Assembly: GCA_027532555.1 (NCBI GenBank)
Contig: JAPZTJ010000002.1
Location: forward strand, 1 to 64,000
From: Aquidulcibacter sp.
Lineage (GTDB): Bacteria > Pseudomonadota > Alphaproteobacteria > Caulobacterales > Aquidulcibacteraceae
Reading direction: 5' to 3'
Length of the DNA: 64,000 nucleotides
Within the stretch, counting starts at the first letter, position 1, and every line of letters starts with the position of its first letter. Made by a program: the position numbers and the translations under genes. The notes below the pieces were generated by a model that searched no databases, had not been told where the DNA came from, and worked only from the letters and a program-made list of their open reading frames with translations. Below, one piece after another: positions 17,187-25,588 of the stretch.

Positions 17187-19079
17187 ATGACAACTCCAGT
17201 TCTAGAGGCCAAAGGCCTATTTCGAACCTATGGTGCCCGTAAGGCACTGAATAACGTATCCATTACGGTCCAGCCGGGGGAAATGGTGGCGCTGATTGGG
17301 CCTTCAGGTTCTGGCAAGTCCACGCTCCTTCGCAATGCCACCGGCTTGATTACGACCGACGAGGGAACTGGCGAAGTCAATTTGCTGGGCATTTCGGTGC
17401 AAAAGAATGGCAAATTGTCTGACTCAGTCCGCCAAGCGCGCGCCCGCGTCGGCTTTGTGTTTCAGCAGTTCAATTTGGTGGGCCGCCTCAGCTTATTCCA
17501 AAACGTCATGCTGGGCTCTTTGGGCCGTCTTCCGTTCGCAAAAGGCTTTTTGGGTCAATGGCCGCAAGCTGATCAAGAGCGCGCGATGCAAGCCTTGGCC
17601 CGTGTCGGCGTCGCTGATTATGCGGCCCAACGCGCCAACACTTTGTCAGGGGGCCAACAGCAACGCGGCGCAATAGCGCGCGCTCTGGTACAAGGCGCGG
17701 AGGCTATCTTCCTAGATGAGCCTGTCGCGTCGCTAGACCCCGTCTCCGCCCGCAAAGTGATGGAGTTGTTGCGCGACCTCAATCAGCGCGACGGCGTGAC
17801 GGTCATCGTTACCCTCCACCAAATTGATTATGCAACGAAATTCTGTGACCGGATTGTCGCTCTTAAAGCTGGTCAAATTGTCTATGACGGCCCAAAGGAC
17901 GGCCTGACACGCGACCATCTCATTGAAATCTACGGTGCCGAGTTTGACGAGGAAACAGGAGACGCCGCTCCCAAGGAAGAGCCCGTCCCAGAAATCACCA
18001 AGCCAGGCCATCAGAATATCTTAGAAAAAGTGGTGCAGTGGAGCTTGGCTTTGGCCATGGTTATCGGTGGCTCTTACGCCTTATGGCAACAAGCCAAGCC
18101 CAAGGTTGAGGCCGACATCAATTTCTCTATCCTAGCCACCGAGAACAGCCAAAATCTGGGTGCCCGCTGGAAGCCGTTTTTGGCCGATATGGAAAAGCAG
18201 ACCGGGCTGAAAATTAAGCCTTATTTCCAAACGGGCTATGCGCCGCTGGTCACTGCCATGCAGTTTGGTCAGACCCAAGTTGGCTGGTTCTCGAACAAGC
18301 CAGGCTGGGAAGTTGCCAGCACCGGTAAGGCCGAAGTGTTCCTGCGTTCTTCAGACCCTTCGGGGGTGGACGGCTATAATTCTGTCGTGATTGTCAATAA
18401 GAACTCTACCCTGACTATTGATGAGCTTTTGGCCTGCGATCGCACCAAAGACTTTGGCATGGGTGATGCGAGCTCAACCTCGGGCACTTTAGCGCCGATG
18501 ACTTATTTATTTGCGCCGCGCAACATCAATCCATCTAATTGCTTCAAGACCGTTCGTTCGGCTAATCATGAAGCCAATGTGCAGTCGGTTGCAGCAGGCC
18601 TTCTGGATGCAGCGACCAATAACTCCACCTCGCTACAAATTCTGGGCGCGCAGGATCCACGCCTCATCGGCAAGGTGAAAGTCATTTGGACTTCGCCGAC
18701 TTTGCCGGAGGATCCCATCATGTGGCGCAAAGACCTCGACCCCGTGAAGAAAAAGAAAATCAAAGACTTCTTCCTGAATTATGGTCGGCAAGGCGATAAA
18801 GCGCAGCAGGATCGCGAGCGTGCGATTCTGGCCTCGCTCAGCTTTGGCCTGTTCCAGCCCGCCAATAATGATCACCTGCTGCCTGTCCGGCAGATGCAAG
18901 CAACTGAAGACCTGATGCAAGCCCAGCAATCGGGCGATGTCGGCAGAATTGCCAAGGCCAAAGAAGCCTTCGATGCCATCCAAGCTGAGGCAGAAGCCGC
19001 CAAAAGCCGTGCTCTGCCCCTGCTTCCGACAACCCCAACTGAAGGCTATGCTGTTGAAGGAAAGGCGGTCAAGAAATGA
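17187..19079 (+). CDS. PhnC-PhnD fusion: phosphonate/phosphate ABC transporter ATPase joined to substrate-binding domain
   Basis: 630 residues. Residues 1-255 are a PhnC-type ABC ATPase: Walker A GPSGSGKST (38-46), Q-loop VFQQFNLVG, signature LSGGQ (153-157), Walker B AIFLDEP (173-179), H-loop His211. After an acidic linker comes a membrane helix (about 283-300) followed by a PhnD-like periplasmic binding domain (about 311-575: NFSILATENSQNLG, TQVGWFSNKPGWEV, GDASSTSGTLAP, VWTSP-like VIWTSPTLPEDPI). The tail is a helical Ala/Gln/Glu-rich segment. PhnC and PhnD are normally separate proteins, PhnD with its own signal peptide; here the helix replaces that signal and would put the ATPase in the cytoplasm and the binding domain in the periplasm. 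The ATG at 17187 with GGGGAAG upstream is preferred over an in-frame TTG at 17175. A PHO box precedes it. Overlaps phnE by ATGA. Confidence 0.88.
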   Translation: MTTPVLEAKGLFRTYGARKALNNVSITVQPGEMVALIGPSGSGKSTLLRNATGLITTDEGTGEVNLLGISVQKNGKLSDSVRQARARVGFVFQQFNLVGRLSLFQNVMLGSLGRLPFAKGFLGQWPQADQERAMQALARVGVADYAAQRANTLSGGQQQRGAIARALVQGAEAIFLDEPVASLDPVSARKVMELLRDLNQRDGVTVIVTLHQIDYATKFCDRIVALKAGQIVYDGPKDGLTRDHLIEIYGAEFDEETGDAAPKEEPVPEITKPGHQNILEKVVQWSLALAMVIGGSYALWQQAKPKVEADINFSILATENSQNLGARWKPFLADMEKQTGLKIKPYFQTGYAPLVTAMQFGQTQVGWFSNKPGWEVASTGKAEVFLRSSDPSGVDGYNSVVIVNKNSTLTIDELLACDRTKDFGMGDASSTSGTLAPMTYLFAPRNINPSNCFKTVRSANHEANVQSVAAGLLDAATNNSTSLQILGAQDPRLIGKVKVIWTSPTLPEDPIMWRKDLDPVKKKKIKDFFLNYGRQGDKAQQDRERAILASLSFGLFQPANNDHLLPVRQMQATEDLMQAQQSGDVGRIAKAKEAFDAIQAEAEAAKSRALPLLPTTPTEGYAVEGKAVKK

Positions 19080-19906
19080 GTACGACCCCAATGAAAGCGA
19101 GTGGCACTTTTTCGCTGGGGCATGTGCCCGCCCCGCCTACACGGACAGCGGCCGACAAACTCTATGACCTTTTGGTTTGGGGTGGGATTTTTCTGTTGTT
19201 GGTGATCAGTTTTGGCCCCGCAGAGATTTCCAAGGTCACCCGCCTCTTCACCAATTCGGAGAATATGCAGACCTTCACGACGCGGCTGATCAATCCCGAC
19301 TTCTCGGAATGGCGTGTCTATGTCCGGGAAATGTGGCTGACGGTACAAGTCGCCATCTGGGGCACCTGCTTGGCCGTGATCATGGCCATTCCATTCGGCT
19401 TTATGTGCGCCTCCAACGTAGCCCCGTCTTGGCTTGTATGGCCGATGCGTCGCTTGATGGACTTCTTGCGCTCGGTGAATGAATTGGTGCTAGGCCTGAT
19501 CTTTATTGTGGCGGTTGGCCTTGGTCCTCTGGCCGGGGTGTTGGCAATCGCGCTGCATACGGCAGGGGTTTTGGCCAAATTATTCTCTGAAGCCGTGGAA
19601 TCGATCGACAGCCGCCCTGTTGAAGGCGTGCGCGCGACAGGGGCTGCAAAGCTGCATGAGATTATGTGGGGCGTCTTGCCGCAAGTTGCGCCGCTATGGA
19701 CGTCCTATGCGCTCTACCGCTTTGAATCCAATTCCCGTTCGGCCACTGTTTTGGGCCTGATCGGTGCGGGCGGTATTGGCATGAAGCTGATGGAAAGCAT
19801 GAACAGCTTCCAGTACGAGCAGACGGCAGCCATCGGGATCATCATCGTGGTGGCCGTTACATTGATCGATATGCTGAGCCAAGCCATGCGTTCCAGACTT
19901 CTGTAA
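19076..19906 (+). CDS. phnE: Phosphonate/phosphate ABC transporter permease PhnE
   Basis: 276 residues with about six membrane helices (for example LLVWGGIFLLLVISFG, VQVAIWGTCLAVIMAIPFG, LVLGLIFIVAVGLGPLAGVL, AAIGIIIVVAVTLIDML). The permease EAA loop is seen as EGVRATGAAKLHEIMWGVLP, which contacts the ATPase. Its ATG overlaps the TGA of the PhnC-PhnD fusion. Together the two genes make a complete transporter: two permease subunits and two fused ATPase/binding subunits would be expected. No C-P lyase gene is present, so phosphate, phosphite or a simple phosphonate could be the cargo. Confidence 0.92.
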   Translation: MSTTPMKASGTFSLGHVPAPPTRTAADKLYDLLVWGGIFLLLVISFGPAEISKVTRLFTNSENMQTFTTRLINPDFSEWRVYVREMWLTVQVAIWGTCLAVIMAIPFGFMCASNVAPSWLVWPMRRLMDFLRSVNELVLGLIFIVAVGLGPLAGVLAIALHTAGVLAKLFSEAVESIDSRPVEGVRATGAAKLHEIMWGVLPQVAPLWTSYALYRFESNSRSATVLGLIGAGGIGMKLMESMNSFQYEQTAAIGIIIVVAVTLIDMLSQAMRSRLL

Positions 19907-19940
19907 ACGCAGGCTTGGTAACCGCAGGATTAGATCAGGT

Positions 19941-20618
19941 TTAGTCGAACAGGGCGTCCAAGTCGCTTTGATCCATCGATGCGCCTTCCGTACCGAAGAG
20001 GGCATCAATATCGTCTTGAGCGACCTCTGGGCCGTTGAGCGCAGGGCCGTTGAGCAGGTTCTCGCGCTTGCGCTTGTCCTCTGCCGTCTCTTCAAGCTCA
20101 GCATCTTCAACGCCCATCACACTGGCGAAGCGCTCGAGACGCTGCTCGATATGGGTCAAGGTGTCGACCACCTTTTTGATCCGCTGACCGGTAATGTCTT
20201 GGAATGTGCAGGCCTCAAAGATCTCCATCATCTTTTCCGACACAAAGGCCTGATAAGCGGCAGGATCGCTAGTGTCTGCTGCCATCACATCTTCTGCAAC
20301 AGCCATGATAAGATTGGTGGCTTCGGCCGTGTGTTGGACAACTGCGTGAAGCTCTGCACCGGCACCTGGAATACGATCTTCACTCAGATCGTTTGGACGC
20401 AGATTAGAAATCTCAAGCCGCGTGCGCTGAATATAAGACGAGATGTAGCGCATCTCGTCAAACAAACTGCGGTCGATTGAACTAAAGAACATTTGCATGG
20501 CTTCGCTCATTTGCGAAGCCAAGTTCAGAACCTCACCCAAGCGAGGGTCTTTAAGGTCTGCGCCTTTCAGCGCCGTGATTGCGTCACGAACCTTGGTAGC
20601 AACTTCTGGTGACGGCAT
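19941..20618 (-). CDS. cheZ: Protein phosphatase CheZ
   Basis: 225 residues, mostly helical. The catalytic segment CTFQDITGQRIKKV carries the conserved Gln that attacks phospho-CheY in CheZ proteins (QDxTGQ). CheZ speeds dephosphorylation of CheY and so controls motor switching. The C-terminus holds two near-copies of a CheY-binding-like motif, DDIDALFG and SDLDALFD, the last one at the very end; E. coli CheZ ends in a single such helix. It lies 27 bp downstream of cheY, in one operon. A start at 20618 is used. Confidence 0.9.
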   Translation of the reverse strand: MPSPEVATKVRDAITALKGADLKDPRLGEVLNLASQMSEAMQMFFSSIDRSLFDEMRYISSYIQRTRLEISNLRPNDLSEDRIPGAGAELHAVVQHTAEATNLIMAVAEDVMAADTSDPAAYQAFVSEKMMEIFEACTFQDITGQRIKKVVDTLTHIEQRLERFASVMGVEDAELEETAEDKRKRENLLNGPALNGPEVAQDDIDALFGTEGASMDQSDLDALFD

Positions 20619-20645
20619 CGTCAGCCCCCCTTAGACTAGTAATGC

Positions 20646-21032
20646 TTAAAAATCGCCCAGAACAGAAGCGATCTTGGCTTTCAGGGTTTGGGCGTTGAAC
20701 GGCTTAACGATGTAATTGTTCACACCAGCCTTTTTGGCGGCGATCACATTTTCCGTCTTCGATTCAGCGGTCACCATGATGAAGGGCGTTGGTTTCAAGA
20801 TTTTATCGGCGCGCACTTCGCGCAACAGCTCATAACCGGTCATGGGTTCCATGTTCCAGTCCGAGATCACGAGGCCATATTTGGTCTTCTTCATTTTCTC
20901 GAGAGCTTCGCGCCCGTCAGCTGCCTCATCCACATTCTCAAAGCCAAGCTGCTTCAAAAGATTGCGAATGATGCGAACCATTGTCTGATAATCATCGACG
21001 ACCAATACTGGCGCGTTCATATCCACTGCCAT
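20646..21032 (-). CDS. cheY: Chemotaxis response regulator CheY
   Basis: 128 residues, a single receiver domain. The acidic pocket is VDDY (Asp13-14), the phospho-acceptor is Asp58 in SDWNMEP, Thr88 is in MVTAES and Lys110 is in VKPF. DWNMEPMTG and NNYIVKPF are the CheY-type signatures. It carries phosphate from CheA to the flagellar motor. The start at 21032 has AAAGGAG seven bases upstream; the ATG at 21020 (MNAPVL) is an alternative. cheZ follows. Receptor, CheA and CheW genes are not in the window. Confidence 0.92.
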   Translation of the reverse strand: MAVDMNAPVLVVDDYQTMVRIIRNLLKQLGFENVDEAADGREALEKMKKTKYGLVISDWNMEPMTGYELLREVRADKILKPTPFIMVTAESKTENVIAAKKAGVNNYIVKPFNAQTLKAKIASVLGDF

Positions 21033-21138
21033 ACGACTTCTCCTTTGGTGGCTTCGGCCACTCTCACCCCACGGTTGACAACCCTTTACCAGTAGAGCGC
21101 TAAAGAAGCGTGAATAACGTTCCAGAAAAGGATATCCC

Positions 21139-21573
21139 ATGCCAAATCCTGCAGCAGGCTATTATTTTGAAGAATTGAGCATCGGTCAGACGGCCGAATC
21201 TGCTCGCACCGTTACCGAAGCAGACATCCTAATGTTCGGGGCCGCATCTGGTGACATGAACCCTGTTCACTTCGACTCCGAGTTCGCCGCAACCACTCGA
21301 TTTGAAGAGCGGATCGCCCATGGCATGCTAACCGCCAGCCATGTCTCTGCCCTGATTGGCATGCGGTTGCCGGGCCCTGGCTCGGTCTATGTTAGCCAAA
21401 GTTTGCAGTTCAAGCGGCCTGTGAAGATCGGCGCGACGGTCACGAGCCGCGTTGAGATCACCCAGCTTGACCCTGCGAAAGGCTTTGTCACCCTGTCGAC
21501 AACCTGCCTGATCGCTGGCAAAGCAGTACTCAGTGGTGAAGCGGTTGTGATGGTCGCAAAGCGCGAGGGCTAA
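21139..21573 (+). CDS. MaoC-like (R)-specific enoyl-CoA hydratase
   Basis: 144 residues with the hot-dog fold. The hydratase-2 motif is SGDMNPVHFD, with Asp39 and His44 as the catalytic pair, followed by FEERIAHGM. The fold hydrates trans-2-enoyl-CoA to (R)-3-hydroxyacyl-CoA, as PhaJ does for polyhydroxyalkanoate supply. The specific role here is unknown; no PHA synthase is nearby. AAGGAT precedes the start. The stop overlaps ribF by TAATG. Confidence 0.88.
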   Translation: MPNPAAGYYFEELSIGQTAESARTVTEADILMFGAASGDMNPVHFDSEFAATTRFEERIAHGMLTASHVSALIGMRLPGPGSVYVSQSLQFKRPVKIGATVTSRVEITQLDPAKGFVTLSTTCLIAGKAVLSGEAVVMVAKREG

Positions 21574-22508
21574 TGCTTAGTTTCGATACGCGGTCTCTTA
21601 TTCCATCAGAAGCTCAAGGCGCGAGCCTTGCGCTGGGGGCTTTTGATGGGCTTCATTTAGGCCATGTAGCGGTTCTACGCGCGGCTCAAGACGCGTGCCC
21701 GACCAGCCCACTGGCGGTGGCGGCTTTTGAACCGCCGCCGAAATGCTTTTTTGCTGGACCAGATACCCCATCCTTCCGCCTGAACACACCTCGCCTTCGG
21801 GCGGAGAGAGCGGCTGATGTTGGCGCAGCGTTCATGTTTGAAATTCCGTTCGATGCCACCATGGCCAGTATGGCGGCAGAGGATTTCATTGCCGACATTC
21901 TGGTTGCCAAACTCAAACCTCGACATGTCACCGTTGGTCATGACTTCCGCTTTGGCTGTGACAGGCGCGGTGACGGAGCGATGTTGAGAGCCATGGGTGA
22001 TCGGTTGGGTTTTGGCGTTAGCATTGTCGAGCCCGTGCTAGACCACAGCGGCGTGCGCTATTCTTCCACCCGGGTTCGTGAAGCCTTAAGGGCGGGCCAT
22101 CTAGCCATGGTCACCGCTTTATTGGGGCGGCCTTGGCGCGTGGAAGGCATTGTGCAGCATGGCGAGAAGCGCGGCCGCACGATTGGTTTCCCGACTGCAA
22201 ACTTCCACTTGGAAGACCAGCTCGCGCCACGTTTTGGTGTCTATGCCGTTCGCGTCAATCGCTTAGGCGATGAAGCTTGGTATAGTGGGGTTGCGAATTT
22301 CGGCCGCACGCCAACAACGGGCCTTAGACAGCCCTTGTTTGAGGTCAATATTTTTGACTTTGAAGGTGACCTTTATGGCAGCCGTTTGGAAGTTGGTTTG
22401 CACGCTTTCCTGCGCCCGGAAATCAAGTTTTCGGGCTTGCCGGAGCTGATGGCCCAGATTGGCCGTGACGCCGAAGAAGCCGCGCAAATCCTGTCGGTGG
22501 TTGCTTAA
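21573..22508 (+). CDS. ribF: Bifunctional riboflavin kinase/FAD synthetase
   Basis: 311 residues. The FAD synthetase (nucleotidyltransferase) half starts with ALGAFDGLHLGH, and contains TVGHDFRFGCDRRG and YSSTRVREALRAG. The riboflavin kinase half has GRTIGFPTANF and a C-terminal VNIFDFEGDLYGSRLEV. It converts riboflavin to FMN and then FAD. The start overlaps the maoC stop (TAATG), so it is translationally coupled. Its TAA interlocks with the stop of the convergent DUF971 gene. Confidence 0.95.
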   Translation: MLSFDTRSLIPSEAQGASLALGAFDGLHLGHVAVLRAAQDACPTSPLAVAAFEPPPKCFFAGPDTPSFRLNTPRLRAERAADVGAAFMFEIPFDATMASMAAEDFIADILVAKLKPRHVTVGHDFRFGCDRRGDGAMLRAMGDRLGFGVSIVEPVLDHSGVRYSSTRVREALRAGHLAMVTALLGRPWRVEGIVQHGEKRGRTIGFPTANFHLEDQLAPRFGVYAVRVNRLGDEAWYSGVANFGRTPTTGLRQPLFEVNIFDFEGDLYGSRLEVGLHAFLRPEIKFSGLPELMAQIGRDAEEAAQILSVVA

Positions 22509-22870
22509 ACCGTCATCGCCAGGCGGTAGGCTTCCATCAGACGGTCCTGATCGCGGCCAAGCCGATAGAGCCAGTCCCATGTATAAATGCCGGTATCATG
22601 GCCATCGTCGAAGACAAGCCGCAATGCATAACGGCCGACAGGCTCTGCCCGCACAATACTTACTTGTTGCTTCCCTGCCACCCACTTCTTGCCTGCAGCA
22701 GAATGACCCTGCACCTCCGCTGATGGGCTTTCGATGCGCAACAGCTCATACGGGATGATAAAACTCACTCCATCGTCAAAGTGGGCCTTGAGACTCTTGG
22801 CGTCAGCTTGGAAGGTCAATTCGACCGGCCAAGGCCGATCCGGGGCAGCAATTGCCGCGTCAGGCATCAT
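22505..22870 (-). CDS. DUF971 (gamma-butyrobetaine hydroxylase-like N-terminal) protein
   Basis: 121 residues with the small beta-rich DUF971 domain, seen in [33 protein letters not shown] and the tail [17 protein letters not shown]. Proteins of this domain are linked to Fe-S cluster handling or to carnitine biosynthesis in other settings; for the free-standing form the role is not firm. It overlaps the Trm112-like gene upstream and is the last gene of the cnoX operon. Confidence 0.85.
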   Translation of the reverse strand: MMPDAAIAAPDRPWPVELTFQADAKSLKAHFDDGVSFIIPYELLRIESPSAEVQGHSAAGKKWVAGKQQVSIVRAEPVGRYALRLVFDDGHDTGIYTWDWLYRLGRDQDRLMEAYRLAMTV

Positions 22871-23072
22871 TTAACTCACGCGCTTCACCCGCCAACATAA
22901 TCGGTACGCCATCACGAATTGGATAAGCCAAGCGAGCGGCCTTCGACACCAACTCGCCATTGTCGCGATCATAGGTCAAACACGTGCGGGTCACCGGGCA
23001 AACAAGGATTTCCAAAAGCCGTGGATCAATCTCGCGCCCTTCACCGGCAGTGCTTTTAGGGGCATCGGTCAT
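22860..23072 (-). CDS. Trm112 family protein (UPF0434)
   Basis: 70 residues: [20 protein letters not shown], then [18 protein letters not shown]. This is the short bacterial form of Trm112, which in eukaryotes activates methyltransferases; one Cys-x-x pair region remains (CPVT with a second Cys nearby). Function in bacteria is not firmly known. It overlaps the LON-domain gene upstream by ATGA and DUF971 downstream. Confidence 0.9.
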   Translation of the reverse strand: MTDAPKSTAGEGREIDPRLLEILVCPVTRTCLTYDRDNGELVSKAARLAYPIRDGVPIMLAGEARELNDA

Positions 23073-23743
23073 TGCAGGGGCCTCTCCTCATCTTCGGCGT
23101 CATCGTCATGGTCACCTTGATCCATGTCTAGTAAGGCAATCAGAACATCACGTCGATCCTCAATAGTCGGTGCCTCTAGCAAGGCCTGCTTCTCGATCGG
23201 CACAAAAGGACATAGCGCCGAAAGCGCGTTCACCAAAGGCTCTGCTTGGGCTTGATCAATCGAACCCCAATCAGCCTTCAGATTGTTACGCTCAAGATAG
23301 GCGCGCAAGGCCTCTAGCAAGTCTTTGCGGTCAAAACCCACCATGGAGCCCGGCGTCTTCAAATCGTCGGCAAAGCTTTGCCAATCGGCTGTGACCTGAC
23401 GATAGGGTTTCGACGCCTGATACTCGCGGGCGACGGCAAATCGGCAAATCCCTGTCAAAGTGATTAAGTAGCGGCCATCGTCGGTTTCTGAAAATGACGT
23501 CAGTTTACCCACACACCCAACCCGCGACAGACCGGGCTTCTCGGGATCACCCGTCCCATCTGGCTGGATCATTCCAATCAGCCGATTTCCAGCCAAAGCA
23601 TCATCAATCATATTGAGATAACGCGGCTCAAAAATATTCAGCGGCATTTGACCACGCGGAAACAACAATGCCCCCGTCAGTGGGAATACCGGGATAGTTG
23701 CTGGAAGGTCTGATGGTTTGCGATAGACATAACCTGCCACCAT
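23069..23743 (-). CDS. LON peptidase substrate-binding domain protein
   Basis: 224 residues formed by the N-terminal domain of Lon without the ATPase or protease: [29 protein letters not shown] is the family start. Such free-standing proteins are widespread in alphaproteobacteria and may be substrate adaptors, but this is unproven. It sits between cnoX and Trm112 in an operon, with 32 bp to the former and an ATGA overlap with the latter. Confidence 0.9.
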   Translation of the reverse strand: MVAGYVYRKPSDLPATIPVFPLTGALLFPRGQMPLNIFEPRYLNMIDDALAGNRLIGMIQPDGTGDPEKPGLSRVGCVGKLTSFSETDDGRYLITLTGICRFAVAREYQASKPYRQVTADWQSFADDLKTPGSMVGFDRKDLLEALRAYLERNNLKADWGSIDQAQAEPLVNALSALCPFVPIEKQALLEAPTIEDRRDVLIALLDMDQGDHDDDAEDEERPLQ

Positions 23744-23775
23744 GAATTTGCCCTCATTTAAGCGCTGCTTTTGGA

Positions 23776-24699
23776 TCAGGAAAACAAAATGGCGGATAGC
23801 TTCCGCCGCCCTTGCCGCGCGACTTCTGCCATCGGTCCAGCCGCATCAAAGACTTTGAGCAATTGCTTGCGGGCTGCATCGTCCTGCCACGCGCGGTCCT
23901 GCTTGATGATGAACAATAAATGTTCCACCGCGCCCTCAAAATCTCCCGTCGCGATATGGGCTTTCGCCAGCTCAAATCGGGCGGAAAGATCTTCAGGCGC
24001 TTCGGCCAGCGTTTCGCTCAATACCGCCGGATCCCCGGCTTCTGCGACGTCTAAGATCAGATCAATCTGGGCCTGAACGCTGATGACATCACTGTCCTTG
24101 GCCTTGGCTTTAGGAATAGAGGCTAAAATCTCTTGTGCCTTTTCTAATTCGCCACCCATCACATAGACGCGCGCAAGGCCGGCAAGCGCTTTTGGGTTCT
24201 CGGGGTCGAGGCTAGCTGCTTGAGCATAGGACTGCCCCGCACCGCCCAGATCACCCAGATCAAGGCTCTCTTTTGCCACGGCTAAAAGCTCGTCCACCCC
24301 GGCGGGCTGATCACCAACCAAGCGATCAACCAACGCCTTAATCTGGCTTTCAGGCTGAGCCCCCATAAAGCCGTCCACTGGACGGCCTTTGTCGAAAGCA
24401 AAAACGGCCGGAATGGATTGCACCCGCAATTGGCCCGCAATGGCTGGATGCTCATCAATATTGATTTTCACAAGGCGTATTTTGCCATTGGCCGCACGCA
24501 CCACCTTTTCCAAAATTGGGGTAAGCGTGCGGCAAGGGCCGCACCAAGGTGCCCAAAAGTCGACCAACACCGGTGTTTCCATCGAAACATCGATGACATC
24601 AGCCTTGAAGGCTTGATCACTGCCGTCCTTGATAAGGCCCGTTGGGTCAGCGGATGGGCCAGATTTTGGTTTTGACGTGCCTAAGCCAATAAGGGCCAT
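23776..24699 (-). CDS. cnoX: Thioredoxin-TPR chaperone CnoX (YbbN-like)
   Basis: 307 residues. An N-terminal thioredoxin domain (about 25-130) has the active site WCGPC with Cys53 and Cys56, so unlike E. coli CnoX (SxxC) it keeps a full redox pair. TPR-like helices follow (about 150-307; YAQAASLDPENPKALAGLA, DLSARFELAKAHIATGDF). CnoX proteins hold oxidatively damaged clients and pass them to GroEL or DnaK. It is the first gene of an operon with LON, Trm112 and DUF971. A palindrome lies just upstream of its start. Confidence 0.88.
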   Translation of the reverse strand: MALIGLGTSKPKSGPSADPTGLIKDGSDQAFKADVIDVSMETPVLVDFWAPWCGPCRTLTPILEKVVRAANGKIRLVKINIDEHPAIAGQLRVQSIPAVFAFDKGRPVDGFMGAQPESQIKALVDRLVGDQPAGVDELLAVAKESLDLGDLGGAGQSYAQAASLDPENPKALAGLARVYVMGGELEKAQEILASIPKAKAKDSDVISVQAQIDLILDVAEAGDPAVLSETLAEAPEDLSARFELAKAHIATGDFEGAVEHLLFIIKQDRAWQDDAARKQLLKVFDAAGPMAEVARQGRRKLSAILFS

Positions 24700-24707
24700 G
24701 GATTATC

Positions 24708-24722
24708 CGTGCGGTCCGCACG
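24708..24722. promoter_or_regulatory. Perfect palindrome before cnoX, operator candidate
   Basis: CGTGCGG-T-CCGCACG is a 7+7 bp inverted repeat with one central base, 8 bp upstream of the cnoX start codon. The single-base centre is too small for an RNA loop, so it is better read as a DNA site for a dimeric regulator. No regulator is identified. Confidence 0.35.
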
Positions 24723-24817
24723 CTCCTCTCACACTGCGTTCTTGATGAAGTCGCTTCTCGATTAGAAATGGGCTTAGCCCTATCAGGTTGCAAGCGCTGG
24801 CCTGTGTTTCGTGGGCT

Positions 24818-25357
24818 TTATCTCCAAGGTTTAGCTTGGGGTGCCTCGCCCGAGAAATCACACTGATAGACCCGTCCACCCCAATGGCGGATAAACACCG
24901 CCAGATCCGCTTGAGAGACTGCGGTCGTCGCATCATTTTTCAACGGGTGAAAATTGATTGGCTCTTCCGCCAACAGTGCCTCATCGAGCACCAAAGTCAC
25001 CTTCTGACTTGGATCGTTAATCAGCGCAAAAAGCGTCACAGAGCCGGGCGTAACGCCCAAACACTCTAACAGGTGTGCTTCGCTACCAAAGCTCAAGCGC
25101 GCGCAGTCCAGCGTCTTGTGGAGCTGATTGAGGCGCACCTGAGTCTGACCCAAAGCGCAGACGAGAAAGAAAGCCCCATCCTTATCCTTCAAAAACAGAT
25201 TCTTTGTGTGCCCACCGGGAAGCGCAGCCTTAATGTCTGCCCCTTCTTCAACTGTGAAAACAGGGCGATGATCCAGCGTGTGGTGGACGATGTCTAGCTG
25301 CTCGAAAAGAGCGAAAAGATCGGCGCGGGTGGCAGGGTCAGAGGCAGCAGCAGTCAT
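24818..25357 (-). CDS. ProX/YbaK-type aminoacyl-tRNA deacylase
   Basis: About 179 residues of the YbaK/ProX fold: [47 protein letters not shown], and [23 protein letters not shown]. These proteins clear mischarged tRNA, mainly Ala-tRNAPro, in trans. The start at 25357 (MTAAASD) fits family length; upstream in-frame ATGs exist at 25375 and 25402 and none has a good ribosome site. It is divergent from the tRNA-Gly gene. Confidence 0.85.
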   Translation of the reverse strand: MTAAASDPATRADLFALFEQLDIVHHTLDHRPVFTVEEGADIKAALPGGHTKNLFLKDKDGAFFLVCALGQTQVRLNQLHKTLDCARLSFGSEAHLLECLGVTPGSVTLFALINDPSQKVTLVLDEALLAEEPINFHPLKNDATTAVSQADLAVFIRHWGGRVYQCDFSGEAPQAKPWR

Positions 25358-25409
25358 GCCCTTGCTGTAACCCATTGCACCTAGCTGCATCAAGCACGGC
25401 ACACCCCCC

Positions 25410-25438
25410 TTGCACTTAAGTCATCTCTGGGGCATATG
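25410..25438 (+). promoter_or_regulatory. Possible promoter of tRNA-Gly
   Basis: TTGCAC (25410-25415) and CATATG (25433-25438) are spaced by 17 bp, about 40 bp before the tRNA 5' end. The -35 is close to consensus and the -10 is weak. Confidence 0.3.
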
Positions 25439-25480
25439 CGCCGTCCTTACGGAGGACTTGTGCCTTCGGTACCCAAGGAC

Positions 25481-25555
25481 GCGGGCGTAGCTCAGGGGTA
25501 GAGCGCCACCTTGCCAAGGTGGATGTCGTGAGTTCGAATCTCATCGCCCGCTCCA
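25481..25555 (+). tRNA. tRNA-Gly (anticodon GCC)
   Basis: A full cloverleaf: acceptor GCGGGCG/CGCCCGC, D-arm GCTC-AGGGGTA-GAGC, anticodon arm CCACC-TTGCCAA-GGTGG with GCC at 25513-25515, and T-arm with GTTCGAATC. The CCA end is encoded. No integrase or direct repeat of the 3' end is seen next to it, so it does not look like an occupied attachment site. Confidence 0.97.
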
Positions 25556-25588
25556 TTGTTTCCGATCATAGACTTGTGAAAAGCGGCT

